Shown here: positions 24,288 to 29,661 of the stretch, piece after piece | How positions within the stretch are numbered: position 1 is the stretch's first letter | Layout of the letters: each line of letters starts with the position of its first letter | From: a virus | DNA length: 29,661 bases | Strand: one strand, 5' to 3' | IMG/VR virus record: IMGVR_UViG_3300017917_001698 | Coordinates: 1-29,661 of that record | Notes under the pieces: model-generated | Told to the model about the DNA's origin: nothing | Database searches by the model: none | The model's input: the letters and a program-made list of their open reading frames with translations, nothing else | Translations under genes and position numbers: made by a program

Positions 24288-24920
24288 TTACGCTGGAGTC
24301 CAGGTACGATCAACGATCTTGCCGTATGAGCCAGAAGTATCTTCTGGAAGCAAACGGAATGTTACTTCGAACATAGATGGAGCGTCACGCTTAGCGGAAA
24401 CAGTTACGTTGTCAATTGACAATGCACGGTATGCCGTATAAACACGTTCAACAGTTGTTGAATCTACGCAATCACCAGTTCCTGGGCCAATAGCAACGAT
24501 TCCTCGCTCTACTGGACATTCTCCGATGTCGCCAGCTGAAAGATCAAGAACTAATCCATTGGATGTTGCCTTGTCTCCACTTAGCTTATCGGACTTGTAT
24601 GCAACAGCAATTAGAAGATTTTCTAACGTTGCTTCTGCAAAAGCAGTTACAAGACTTACTTGCATTCCCTGCTTGTATAGTTTAGCAGCATCGAGAACTT
24701 GGTCAACAGCTACTTCACCAAAATCTGGTTGAAACTGTAACTCAAGACCATTCATCGTATAACCAACGTTTGTATAGTCTGCTTCAGTAGAAAGTGTTTC
24801 TTTAAAAGATTCAGCTCCATCAAACGCCTCCAGTGTACCTGGAGTTAGGGTTGTGTCTGCAACGTAAAGAGCAGCTGCACCAACGATAATGTTAGTAGAT
24901 GTACCACGAGTATATGCCAT
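24288..24920 (-). CDS. major tail tube protein
   Basis: A 210-residue protein with the size, position and composition of a siphovirus tail tube subunit: upstream of the chaperones and tape measure, downstream of the connector genes. Recognisable stretches are a Gly/Ala-rich start (TNIIVGAAALYVADTTLTP), YTMNGLELQFQPDFGEVAVD in the middle, and a C-terminal strand pair (PSMFEVTFRLLPEDTSGSYG). It forms the hexameric ring stack through which DNA passes. Expression appears high: strong GAGGTG site 6 bases before ATG, GC-rich codons (33 of 60 G+C in the line at 24481, against 25-30 percent in other genes), a possible promoter at 24977 and a terminator after the stop. The assignment is by context and composition, with no single diagnostic motif. 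Confidence 0.82.
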   Translation of the reverse strand: MAYTRGTSTNIIVGAAALYVADTTLTPGTLEAFDGAESFKETLSTEADYTNVGYTMNGLELQFQPDFGEVAVDQVLDAAKLYKQGMQVSLVTAFAEATLENLLIAVAYKSDKLSGDKATSNGLVLDLSAGDIGECPVERGIVAIGPGTGDCVDSTTVERVYTAYRALSIDNVTVSAKRDAPSMFEVTFRLLPEDTSGSYGKIVDRTWTPA

Positions 24921-24976
24921 ATTTTCACCTCTTCCTTAAATGATATGAAGTTGTTAGGCGATGTTTCCTCAAGATA

Positions 24977-24985
24977 AGTATAACA
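24977..24985 (-). promoter_or_regulatory. possible extended -10 promoter element (TGTTATACT)
   Basis: The 71-base gap before the tail tube gene contains GATGTTATACTTATC on the minus strand, a TGn-TATACT box. The predicted start is near 24970 with a leader of about 50 bases, the longest in the window, ending in GAGGTGAAAATATG. It fits a dedicated promoter for the tail tube gene but is less exact than the TGATATAAT copies. Confidence 0.42.
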
Positions 24986-24991
24986 TCATTT

Positions 24992-25561
24992 TTATGTGTA
25001 GAGTGGGTCGCCAGGAAGCTTCTTGGTGTGATAGTCATACTCAATAATGAGTTTATTGGTATATACCGTTCTTGCTGAGGCAAGTTCAAGCAAATCTCTG
25101 GTTTCATCTGCCTGATAAACTTTAACATTATGGAAAAAAACGTTTGGTTGTATTTTTATTCCAGAATCATCAAAAATATCATTTTTAGAAGACCATAAAT
25201 TTACATCCTGTGCTGACGCATCTTCTCTATCTAAAGCCTCACTAATAATTCTATGTGCATCTAAAACTTTTGATAGATTAGTTGAATACATATATAACAT
25301 TAACTGTTCTCTTTTATGAGCATATAAAGAGTTTGGTCTAAAACGAAGAAGTCTTTCATATTGAATCAATAATGGATCTTGAACACCTGGAGCACCAATA
25401 TAGTTACTAAATACGTCTTCAATATTAGTTGGAGATGTAGGGAAAATTGGAGCCATCTGTTCAAAACCAGATAATATTCCAAATTTTTGTAATTCAGAAA
25501 TAACATATCCTTTTATAAAATATGGTGGATATCCAGTATAGTCATTAATATTAAGGGCCAT
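24992..25561 (-). CDS. tail completion/terminator-type protein
   Basis: A 189-residue protein between the gp10-like gene and the tail tube gene, where the tail terminator or completion protein is expected. It opens MALNINDYTGYPPYFIKGYV, has a helical middle (LMLYMYSTNLSKVLDAHRII, DREDASAQDVNLW) and a beta C-terminal part (ARTVYTNKLIIEYDYHTKKL). I recognise no specific family, so the role is from gene order. The ATG at 25561 lies 4 bases after the previous stop without a ribosome site, suggesting reinitiation. Confidence 0.6.
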   Translation of the reverse strand: MALNINDYTGYPPYFIKGYVISELQKFGILSGFEQMAPIFPTSPTNIEDVFSNYIGAPGVQDPLLIQYERLLRFRPNSLYAHKREQLMLYMYSTNLSKVLDAHRIISEALDREDASAQDVNLWSSKNDIFDDSGIKIQPNVFFHNVKVYQADETRDLLELASARTVYTNKLIIEYDYHTKKLPGDPLYT

Positions 25562-25565
25562 AGTA

Positions 25566-26243
25566 CTATTCTACACCAATCCTTGCATTTGCAATCCATT
25601 TAAATCCTACACTTCTTCCTTTTATTTTCCCCAACTTAGCACCAGCAGGAAGCTCTTTTTTATACAAAGTTGGATTATTAAAATAATCAAATAAACCAGA
25701 AGCTTTTAAAAATGATTGTTTAAAATAGACTAACATAAACTCATCAATAACTTTGGAAAATGATCCCTTTGTATTTTCCCCTCCAGGATTAATAACTGTT
25801 ACTGGAGATTTTGTAAAAATCTGTTCTCCATCAACTTCAAATGATAAAGCTTTTGCTTTTTTAGGTTTTATTGTAACTGGCATACCGCTTTCCATTATTT
25901 TTGCCTTATTATAAAATGGCTCGTTTGATGTTGATGACATTGTTTTTGATTGTTTAAAAGTTCCATTAATAGATAATCCTACATTGCTAACTGTATAGTC
26001 TAAATCAAAAAGTCTGGCTGAAGGACTTCCAACTCTGTACCATTCATAGACATGATGTAATGATGATTCATTTAATCTTGCACTAGCATCAACATATTGA
26101 TTAAGAGCATGAATTACACCATTACCTAAATTACTTAAAAATATTTTTTTACCATAATTAATACCATCTATAAACCCTAATGAATAATTTACTACATTAT
26201 TCATTGTTTTTTCAAATGATACAGTATTTAAAGATACTCTCAT
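25566..26243 (-). CDS. HK97 gp10-like head-tail/tail completion protein (by position)
   Basis: A 225-residue protein, third in a chain of connector-type genes. The N-terminus is helical (VSFEKTMNNVVNYSLGFIDG, ALNQYVDASARLN). A beta middle follows (YEWYRVGSPSARLFDLDYTV; SALSFEVDG-type strands), then VIDEFMLVYFKQSFLKASGL. The pattern of an N-terminal helix, a beta core and a late helix fits HK97 gp10-like proteins that join tail to connector, but the sequence similarity is too weak to prove it from reading alone. The ATG forms TAATG with the preceding stop. It is longer than classic gp10 (about 110-150 residues). Confidence 0.55.
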   Translation of the reverse strand: MRVSLNTVSFEKTMNNVVNYSLGFIDGINYGKKIFLSNLGNGVIHALNQYVDASARLNESSLHHVYEWYRVGSPSARLFDLDYTVSNVGLSINGTFKQSKTMSSTSNEPFYNKAKIMESGMPVTIKPKKAKALSFEVDGEQIFTKSPVTVINPGGENTKGSFSKVIDEFMLVYFKQSFLKASGLFDYFNNPTLYKKELPAGAKLGKIKGRSVGFKWIANARIGVE

Positions 26244-26689
26244 TAGTCACCAGCTGTTTGATTTTCTGCTCTTCGTAATACAAGAGTGTAATATTCTACT
26301 GAATTAAATGCTCCAACAAATGGGTTAATTGTTGCTAATTCATAAATAGTACCTTTACCAGATCTTGGCCCAGATGATTCTTTATAAATCAATTCTCCAT
26401 TTACAGTTCTAATATTAGTCATTATAATTCCAGTTATAGGATTAGGTGATTTATGAGATGAATATCTAATATCTTCCCTGACTCTACCTAATAGTTTATT
26501 TTCTAACATAATATAAGCATTAGGTTTTGAATCTTCTACGCTTTTTCTTTCTGTGCTTGAAACAAAACATGCAACACTTCTATCAAAAACCCAGTCTTTT
26601 TGAGGCTGACCATAAGAATTTTGTTTAAGAATTGGATAGTATATATCTGCTAATAGTGGAAAGGTTGCATCGGTTTTTTCGCATAACAT
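26243..26689 (-). CDS. head closure-type protein (by position)
   Basis: A 148-residue, mostly beta protein: FPLLADIYYPILKQNSYGQPQKDWVFDRSV at the start (given here as two strands with a turn), ARSCF-like middle strands, MLENKLLGRVREDI, and the C-terminal SVEYYTLVLRRAENQ. Size, strand content and location between the adaptor and gp10-like genes match head-closure proteins (SPP1 gp16 type), which seal the head after packaging. No motif proves this. The ATG at 26689 makes TAATG with the adaptor stop, and its own end makes TAATG with the next gene. Confidence 0.55.
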   Translation of the reverse strand: MLCEKTDATFPLLADIYYPILKQNSYGQPQKDWVFDRSVACFVSSTERKSVEDSKPNAYIMLENKLLGRVREDIRYSSHKSPNPITGIIMTNIRTVNGELIYKESSGPRSGKGTIYELATINPFVGAFNSVEYYTLVLRRAENQTAGD

Positions 26690-27600
26690 TAAATCATACC
26701 TATCTTTGTAATATCTTTAATGTAATTACTTAAAATTTTATCTACGATCATGTTTCCAGTTCCATTGAAAACAGACTTATCAAACTCAATTTTAAATTGT
26801 TCAGTATCATACGATGAAATATATCTTGAATAATAGTCAAGTTTATTACATTTTAAATCCTCAATTAACAATTTTGTTGCATACTCAATATTTGGTGGAA
26901 CAGCCTTATATCCAATATCTAATACAAAAATAAAATCATCGTACTTGGGAAATGCAACACCACCATAACCAACATATCCTAAATCACCAGTAGCTATTGG
27001 AAGATTTAGTGGTTCTGATTGTGATCTATTGTATTCTTCATTTTCAATACGAATAATTGAAGAGTTGTCAAGTGTAACTGTATAAGTAGATTCATTTTGT
27101 GATGGATCTTCTGCATCTATATCATAAACTAATCTATTATTTCTATAAACTTTTAATACTCTATTTAAATCTTCCCATACTGGAAAATAATCTGATCCCG
27201 ATCCATTTGCTTCAACAATATGTTTATTATTATAAAATCCATCTATAACAACTGAGTCTATTATTCCTCTTGCAACAAGTTCAAGCATTTTATATTCTTG
27301 TATTTCTGAAGCTGTTGTACCTAAAGTTCTATAGTCAATATATGGTCTTAATACGTCTAGATTACTATCTAAAACAATTGATCCAGACTGTGTTAATATT
27401 CTAAAAAGAAATGTTCTATCAAACTGTGCTTTTGACTGTGGAATAGAATATGTTATTTGTGAATTAGAGTCTGATGTTACAGTAATATTTTCTACAGAGT
27501 GATCAATCAAATCTTCTATATAAAGATTATATGTTGTGCTTGGAGATGGAACATCCCACTTTGTTTCTATTGGATACGGTGGTAGTCTTAATACTTCCAT
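26689..27600 (-). CDS. head-tail adaptor-type protein
   Basis: A 303-residue protein. The first 110 residues are beta-rich (TTYNLYIEDLIDHSVENITV; LFRILTQSGSIVLDSNLDVL). The rest includes YRTLGTTASEIQEYKMLELV, a beta stretch with YRNNRLVYDIDAED, and a C-terminal helical part (PPNIEYATKLLIEDLKCNKL; FNGTGNMIVDKILSNYI). The C-terminal helices, with a late VDKILSNY segment, resemble connector adaptor proteins of the gp6/gp15 type that sit under the portal. The extra N-terminal beta domain makes it larger than the usual 100-150 residue adaptors. The ATG is 2 bases after the preceding stop, with no ribosome site of its own. Confidence 0.6.
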   Translation of the reverse strand: MEVLRLPPYPIETKWDVPSPSTTYNLYIEDLIDHSVENITVTSDSNSQITYSIPQSKAQFDRTFLFRILTQSGSIVLDSNLDVLRPYIDYRTLGTTASEIQEYKMLELVARGIIDSVVIDGFYNNKHIVEANGSGSDYFPVWEDLNRVLKVYRNNRLVYDIDAEDPSQNESTYTVTLDNSSIIRIENEEYNRSQSEPLNLPIATGDLGYVGYGGVAFPKYDDFIFVLDIGYKAVPPNIEYATKLLIEDLKCNKLDYYSRYISSYDTEQFKIEFDKSVFNGTGNMIVDKILSNYIKDITKIGMI

Positions 27601-27602
27601 AA

Positions 27603-27944
27603 TTATTTACCGTAATGACTGGCTACTTCTTCAGGAGTTGCTTCACGCACTGCCTTATGAGTTAACCACTTTTCGGATGCCTCCTTTGTCACAATATTAT
27701 ACCCAGTTTCTATAGATCCTAGGCCATTCCAATATAAATTTTTAACAGAATAAATTGCTACTTTTTCTTTTGTTTTATCTTCTTTAACAAACCCTTCAGG
27801 CTTGCCTTCTTCTGGAAAAAATGATACTAAAACTTCTAAAATATCTCTTTTGGTTTTTGTTCCATATAAATCAATACTATTTTCTTTAGCGTAGGCACGA
27901 AGCTCTGCAATTGTTTTGTTGCCAAAATCTTCAATAAATGACAT
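27603..27944 (-). CDS. small virion-region protein with SAP/HeH-like motif and shared C-terminal domain
   Basis: A 113-residue protein. Residues about 10-42 (KTIAELRAYAKENSIDLYG then TKRDILEVLVSFF) look like a SAP/HeH or Rho-N-type helix-extended loop-helix, a fold that often binds nucleic acid. Residues about 62-113 form a small domain (YSVKNLYWNGLGSIETGYN, EKWLTHKAVREATPEE) shared with the next upstream gene. Such small genes right after a capsid gene are often head decoration or head-tail accessory proteins; that role is inferred. The ATG at 27944 has AGGAGG close upstream, and a TGATATAAT box lies at 27960-27968. Confidence 0.72.
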   Translation of the reverse strand: MSFIEDFGNKTIAELRAYAKENSIDLYGTKTKRDILEVLVSFFPEEGKPEGFVKEDKTKEKVAIYSVKNLYWNGLGSIETGYNIVTKEASEKWLTHKAVREATPEEVASHYGK

Positions 27945-27959
27945 ATGTCCTCCTAAGAC

Positions 27960-27968
27960 ATTATATCA
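27960..27968 (-). promoter_or_regulatory. extended -10 promoter element (TGATATAAT)
   Basis: The 28-base gap between the two paralogous genes reads GTTCTGATATAATGTC on the minus strand. The predicted start near 27953 gives a leader of about 9 bases beginning at the GGAGG ribosome site. It has the same 12 bases (TTCTGATATAAT) as the box at 28342. Confidence 0.52.
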
Positions 27969-27972
27969 GAAC

Positions 27973-28308
27973 CTACTTAAGGTATGTTTGTATTTCTTTT
28001 TCTGTTGCTACTCTAACACTGTTTTTTGTTAGCCATTTTTCTGCATCAGATGCTGAAACTTTGTTATATCCTTTTTTAAGTGATCCTAAACCATTAATAT
28101 TTAAATCTTTTAATGCATATAAAACTACTATATTTGTTTTTGTAGGAGTTGGTGTCTTTATTGGTTCTGGTTTTACTTCTTCAATAATTGCAGCTTCAAT
28201 TTTTTCTTCTTCAATTTTTGGAGCTTCTTCTATGATAGCTGGTTGATCTACAGGAATAACTTCTTCTACTGGCTCAACAACTGGTGCCATTTCATTATTT
28301 TCAGACAT
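27973..28308 (-). CDS. small virion-region protein, Pro/Glu-rich N-terminus with shared C-terminal domain
   Basis: A 111-residue protein encoded first after the major capsid gene. Residues 1-60 are an acidic, proline-rich, probably disordered segment (PVVEPVEEVIPVDQPAIIEE; EPIKTPTPTK). Residues about 60-111 (VVLYALKDLNINGLGSLKKG, YNKVSASDAEKWLTKNSVRV) are homologous to the C-terminal domain of the next gene, with about half the positions identical. The N-terminus starts MSEN like the capsid protein, which may be chance. The ATG at 28308 has AGGAGG upstream and a TGATATAAT box at 28342-28350, immediately after the capsid terminator. A capsid-surface decoration or accessory role is possible. 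Confidence 0.72.
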   Translation of the reverse strand: MSENNEMAPVVEPVEEVIPVDQPAIIEEAPKIEEEKIEAAIIEEVKPEPIKTPTPTKTNIVVLYALKDLNINGLGSLKKGYNKVSASDAEKWLTKNSVRVATEKEIQTYLK

Positions 28309-28341
28309 TAAATCCTCCTAATAATATTTACTGTCATACTT

Positions 28342-28350
28342 ATTATATCA
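28342..28350 (-). promoter_or_regulatory. extended -10 promoter element (TGATATAAT)
   Basis: Located just past the capsid terminator: TATATTCTGATATAATAAG on the minus strand. The predicted start near 28335 gives a leader of about 27 bases with AGGAGG before the ATG at 28308. It would restart transcription after the terminator so the connector genes are still expressed. No -35 match; that region is the terminator stem. Confidence 0.6.
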
Positions 28351-28353
28351 GAA

Positions 28354-28390
28354 TATACAAAGGGGGCAGTTTTATCTGCCCCCTTGTATT
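28354..28390 (-). terminator. terminator hairpin after major capsid gene
   Basis: A perfect 10-bp stem: AAGGGGGCAG (28360-28369) pairs with CTGCCCCCTT (28376-28385) around a 6-base A/T loop, and the stem extends further through TACAA/TTGTA past one bulged base. On the minus strand it is followed by TTTGTATATT, a moderate T-rich end. It lies about 25 bases after the capsid stop. It is the strongest hairpin in the window; partial readthrough or the adjacent promoter must supply the downstream genes. Confidence 0.82.
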
Positions 28391-28412
28391 TAACCTAAAA
28401 GGTTATTTGAGA

Positions 28413-29543
28413 TTAGTCATCTGATGCAGCATCTGCATAAGCAACTGCATCGAGTTCTTCCCATTGTACACCGAAGCGGATAAATACTGTATATTCGATT
28501 GTATCCTTCTTTGGCTTGTATTCACGGTTTACAGTGATGTCTCTCTGGAAGCCCCATACACGGTTCTGTGGGAATGTCAAATCGACATATCCTTCAGGGT
28601 AGTAAGGAACTTCTTGAACTTCAACACCAAGAACACGAGTTGTACGTGCTCCACCGAATGTTTGTGCAGCGCCATCAAGATATGCTTGACGGTTTGCAGG
28701 AGTACCAGCAGCACGAGGAGCAAATGCTTCAGCAATAGCGTCAGCAAGTGTTCCGTTATTCTTTACGATACCCTGGAATGCATCTGTACCAGCATAGAAC
28801 TTTAGATTGTTCTTAAGTGCACGGTACTTACGTGGCATAGCAAGGATAATGCTTTGCATTACCTCAGTTGTCCAAGCATCATCAGAAACAGTTACGATTG
28901 CTTCGTGAGCGCCTGAACCTGATGCTATTGCCTTTGGAACAAAACCTTCCATGATTGAAAGGAAATCGCCAGTTGCACCGTCACCATTAATGGCTAGGTC
29001 TTCGATATCATTAGCGAATGCATTGGTCATCAAGCGAACTAGATGATCTTCAAGTGCACCACCTTCAATGTTATCTTCAAGAGCTTCAGTTGAAACTTCC
29101 CAGTCAAGACGAATCTTCTTGGTTGTTAATTCAACTTTGCTAAATGTTGCACCAGCATTTGTGTAGTTGTTGCTACCTTGTGCAGCAGCACGAATTACAC
29201 GTTCACCAACGTTAACTTTTTCAAGTTCCATGGTGTTTGCTCGCATTGTAACTTTACGACCATCCTTGGCGAGAACTGTTGCATCCCACACATAGTCGAT
29301 GAAGCGGCGAGCCTGTTCTGGTAGAAGAATTCCGCCTAGTGTTCCGACAGGATTAACTGCGTTTGGTCCTGATGTTACACCAGCAAGTGCTGTTGGTGTA
29401 TTTCCTAGAACAGTAGATGCTGGATCTGATACTCCACCAATTCCACCTGATGCAAATGCACCTTGGGAATTGATTTCGTTACCTGCACCACCTGATCCTG
29501 GGTAGTTCTTCTCGAGAACTTCGTTATTTAGGTTTTCCGACAT
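28413..29543 (-). CDS. major capsid protein (HK97-fold type)
   Basis: A 376-residue capsid protein. The first 75 residues are Gly/Ser/Pro-rich and probably flexible (NYPGSGGAGNEINSQGAFAS). The HK97-like part then begins (GGILLPEQARRFIDYVWDAT) with the N-arm and E-loop region (ATFSKVELTTKKIRLDWEVS), a spine helix (GALEDHLVRLMTNAFANDIE followed by DLAINGDG), an A-domain part (ALKNNLKFYAGTDAFQGIVK) and the C-terminal strands (VEYTVFIRFGVQ-type, seen as YTVFIRFGVQWEELDAV). No large delta domain is present, so scaffolding may be separate. High expression is indicated by a GGAGGTG ribosome site, GC-rich codons with CGT arginines (30 of 60 G+C in the line at 28621) and a strong terminator after it. 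A T-number or crosslinking cannot be judged. Confidence 0.92.
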   Translation of the reverse strand: MSENLNNEVLEKNYPGSGGAGNEINSQGAFASGGIGGVSDPASTVLGNTPTALAGVTSGPNAVNPVGTLGGILLPEQARRFIDYVWDATVLAKDGRKVTMRANTMELEKVNVGERVIRAAAQGSNNYTNAGATFSKVELTTKKIRLDWEVSTEALEDNIEGGALEDHLVRLMTNAFANDIEDLAINGDGATGDFLSIMEGFVPKAIASGSGAHEAIVTVSDDAWTTEVMQSIILAMPRKYRALKNNLKFYAGTDAFQGIVKNNGTLADAIAEAFAPRAAGTPANRQAYLDGAAQTFGGARTTRVLGVEVQEVPYYPEGYVDLTFPQNRVWGFQRDITVNREYKPKKDTIEYTVFIRFGVQWEELDAVAYADAASDD

Positions 29544-29548
29544 TGTTT

Positions 29549-29555
29549 CACCTCC
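29549..29555 (-). promoter_or_regulatory. strong ribosome binding site of the capsid gene (GGAGGTG)
   Basis: GGAGGTG lies 5 bases before the capsid ATG (spacer AAACA). The same GAGGTGAAA pattern precedes the tail tube gene and the tape measure TTG, and a GGAGGGAAACA variant precedes the short chaperone. It supports the choice of the capsid start and high translation. Confidence 0.8.
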
Positions 29556-29562
29556 GTAGTGA

Positions 29563-29661
29563 TTAATTAAATAGGTCGGCTGTTTTGAGGAAACGTCCGC
29601 CCCATAGGGATTTTTGAACCTGTTGTACAGGCTCCTGCACGATCTCGCCTAGATCGCCAGA
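29563..29661 (-). CDS. C-terminal end of an unidentified head-module protein (cut by window edge)
   Basis: Only the last 32 residues are visible; the sequence ends SLWGGRFLKTADLFN then TAA at 29565-29563. The frame is open to the window edge. It sits 19 bases upstream of the capsid gene, where phages usually place the prohead protease, the scaffolding protein, or a portal/protease fusion, so it is one of those by context. The visible part has no diagnostic motif. The other two frames on this strand were not needed: this one runs straight to a stop just before the capsid ribosome site. Confidence 0.65.
   Translation of the reverse strand, partial: SGDLGEIVQEPVQQVQKSLWGGRFLKTADLFN

Noticed and set aside
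24925-25128. Minus-strand frame of 67 codons before the tail tube gene
   Set aside because: It overlaps most of the C-terminal part of the 189-residue tail completion-type gene in another frame and has no ribosome site or recognisable features.
1-29661. tRNA genes, CRISPR arrays, insertion sequences, attachment sites, lysis genes
   Set aside because: I looked for cloverleaf-like or evenly spaced repeats, transposase motifs and holin/endolysin patterns and saw none; the window is filled by the listed genes.

Overview
The window is part of a tailed-phage (siphovirus-type) genome, or of a prophage or uncultured viral contig. Every gene I can support is on the minus strand, so the reading order runs from the right end to the left. 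The DNA is AT-rich, nearly gap-free and uses ATG, GTG and TTG starts. Many junctions overlap as TAATG. There are no tRNAs, insertion sequences or CRISPR arrays, and no gene-free stretch longer than about 105 bases. The host cannot be settled from the sequence. Good AGGAGG-type ribosome sites and TGnTATAAT-type -10 elements fit a low-GC Gram-positive or a low-GC actinobacterial host equally well.

Layout in reading order. (1) Head and connector, 29661-24992: the C-terminal tail of an unknown upstream protein, an HK97-fold-type major capsid protein, a strong terminator, two small paralogous proteins, then adaptor, head-closure, gp10-like and tail-completion-type genes. (2) Tail, 24920-12825: tail tube protein, a second terminator, two related tail assembly chaperones, an 1827-residue tape measure protein, a distal-tail-like protein and a 1374-residue tail hub protein. 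(3) Receptor/carbohydrate block, 12787-3714: an H-type-lectin-like protein, a 1243-residue fibronectin-type fibre, a 790-residue adhesin with PKD and InlB-type repeats, a 21-threonine stalk and a cysteine-rich end, two small proteins, a GlcNAc-transferase-type glycosyltransferase and an SGNH hydrolase. (4) Replication side, 3615-1: two coiled-coil proteins, a zinc-ribbon protein, a MerR-like winged-helix protein, two small unknowns, a DnaB-type helicase and the N-terminal two-thirds or so of a DnaG-type primase cut by the window edge. Terminase, portal and lysis genes are not in the window.

Three things stand out. First, the tail chaperones seem to replace the classic frameshift G/GT arrangement by two separate genes: a fused long form and a stand-alone short form. 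Second, almost every real gap between genes carries the same extended -10 box (TGATATAAT or a close variant), sometimes so close to the start that the transcript would be leaderless. Third, the capsid and tail tube genes are GC-rich islands, and each is followed by a terminator hairpin.
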